The translations under genes were made by a program, and so were the position numbers. Shown here piece after piece: positions 63,745 to 64,000 of a DNA stretch of 64,000 bases (positions are counted from its first letter, which is position 1; each line of letters opens with the position of its first letter). The notes beneath the pieces are model-generated. The model saw only the letters and a list, made by a program, of their open reading frames with translations. It did not search any database and was not told the DNA's origin. Source of the stretch: Sphingobium soli (GTDB lineage: Bacteria > Pseudomonadota > Alphaproteobacteria > Sphingomonadales > Sphingomonadaceae); the NCBI RefSeq assembly GCF_020782245.1, contig NZ_JAJGNP010000002.1, positions 124,001 to 188,000 of the forward strand. Direction: 5' to 3'.

Positions 63745-64000
63745 ATGAACCCCGACAGCTATACCAGCATGAGCGAAGTGCGCGCCGGCGTCGATGAAAT
63801 CGACCGGCAAATTGTTGCGCTGCTCGATCTGCGTTTTGCCCATATGCGCGCAGCCGCCCGGATCAAGCCCGATCGCGGCGCGGTGCGCGACGAAGCGCGC
63901 AAGGCGCAGGTAATTGCCAATGCCCGGGCGGAGGCGGAACGGCTGGGCGCGCCCGGTGATGTCATCGCCGACCTGTGGGACGGGCTGGTCGAAGCTTCCA
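63745..64000 (+). CDS. Chorismate mutase (AroQ type), 5' part
   Basis: 85 residues in the window, running off the right end. [40 protein letters not shown] and [20 protein letters not shown] match the helical AroQ fold, with Arg and Lys of the active site ([24 protein letters not shown]). Converts chorismate to prephenate on the way to Phe and Tyr; short single-domain members also occur in isochorismate pyruvate-lyases (PchB-like), which cannot be excluded from this part. Confidence 0.85.
   Translation, partial: MNPDSYTSMSEVRAGVDEIDRQIVALLDLRFAHMRAAARIKPDRGAVRDEARKAQVIANARAEAERLGAPGDVIADLWDGLVEAS

Overview
The window looks like a chromosomal segment of a sphingomonad (Alphaproteobacteria, Sphingomonadaceae; Sphingobium or Sphingomonas in the broad sense). 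The basis is high GC, a Rhodobacter-type gene transfer agent (GTA) structural cluster, a FecI-FecR-receptor set, an OmpA with a long proline linker, and many short palindromic repeats of the CTTCGACAAGCTC / CTCTCCCC type. I infer the genus from general character only; no 16S rRNA is present.

Layout. 1-480 is the 3' end of a small exported-type protein broken by an in-frame stop. 1009-2316 is a secreted M28 aminopeptidase. 2676-21948 is a GTA/prophage-like particle cluster: large terminase, portal, g3.5-like protein, prohead protease, capsid, an S74 tail fibre with its adaptor, head-tail connector, tail terminator, major tail protein, two tail-assembly chaperones, a very short tape measure, and baseplate/hub proteins including a cell-wall peptidase. 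I see no integrase, replication, lysis or repressor gene, which fits a GTA or a domesticated particle better than an active prophage. The cluster is cut into about six blocks by opposite-strand cargo genes (two predicted exported or lipoproteins, a PhyH-type dioxygenase, small secreted or membrane proteins) and by a GIY-YIG nuclease bracketed by palindromic repeats. The TIM-barrel-like domain that sits in g15 of the Rhodobacter GTA appears here in the g12 (DUF2460) protein.

22149-38643 is housekeeping: OmpA, an SDF-family symporter, an M20 peptidase, then branched-chain amino acid synthesis on the minus strand (leuA with a leucine-rich leader peptide, ilvC, ilvN, an unknown coupled gene, ilvB) with a YceI protein. 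It continues with miaA and serB, whose start codons overlap on one CATG, a MerR regulator divergent from a glutaredoxin-MauE fusion with a textbook MerR promoter, ruvX and a DUF3089 protein. 38356-41979 is the gatC-gatA-(small ORF)-gatB amidotransferase operon, with a palindromic element just upstream of gatA.

42193-49458 (minus) is a surface-signalling and uptake set: ECF sigma factor, FecR, a TonB-dependent receptor with an STN domain, and a large autotransporter with acidic Asp-rich loops. 49592-60201 (plus) is a class C beta-lactamase-fold hydrolase followed by a complete glycogen operon, glgP-glgB-glgC-glgA-glgX. The right end holds a Nudix hydrolase, tRNA-Lys(TTT), folK, a family 5-like uracil-DNA glycosylase, a frameshifted membrane protein gene, rpsD, and the start of a chorismate mutase gene that runs off the window.

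Gene starts were chosen by reading ribosome-binding sites, overlaps and family N-termini by eye; no database search was run.
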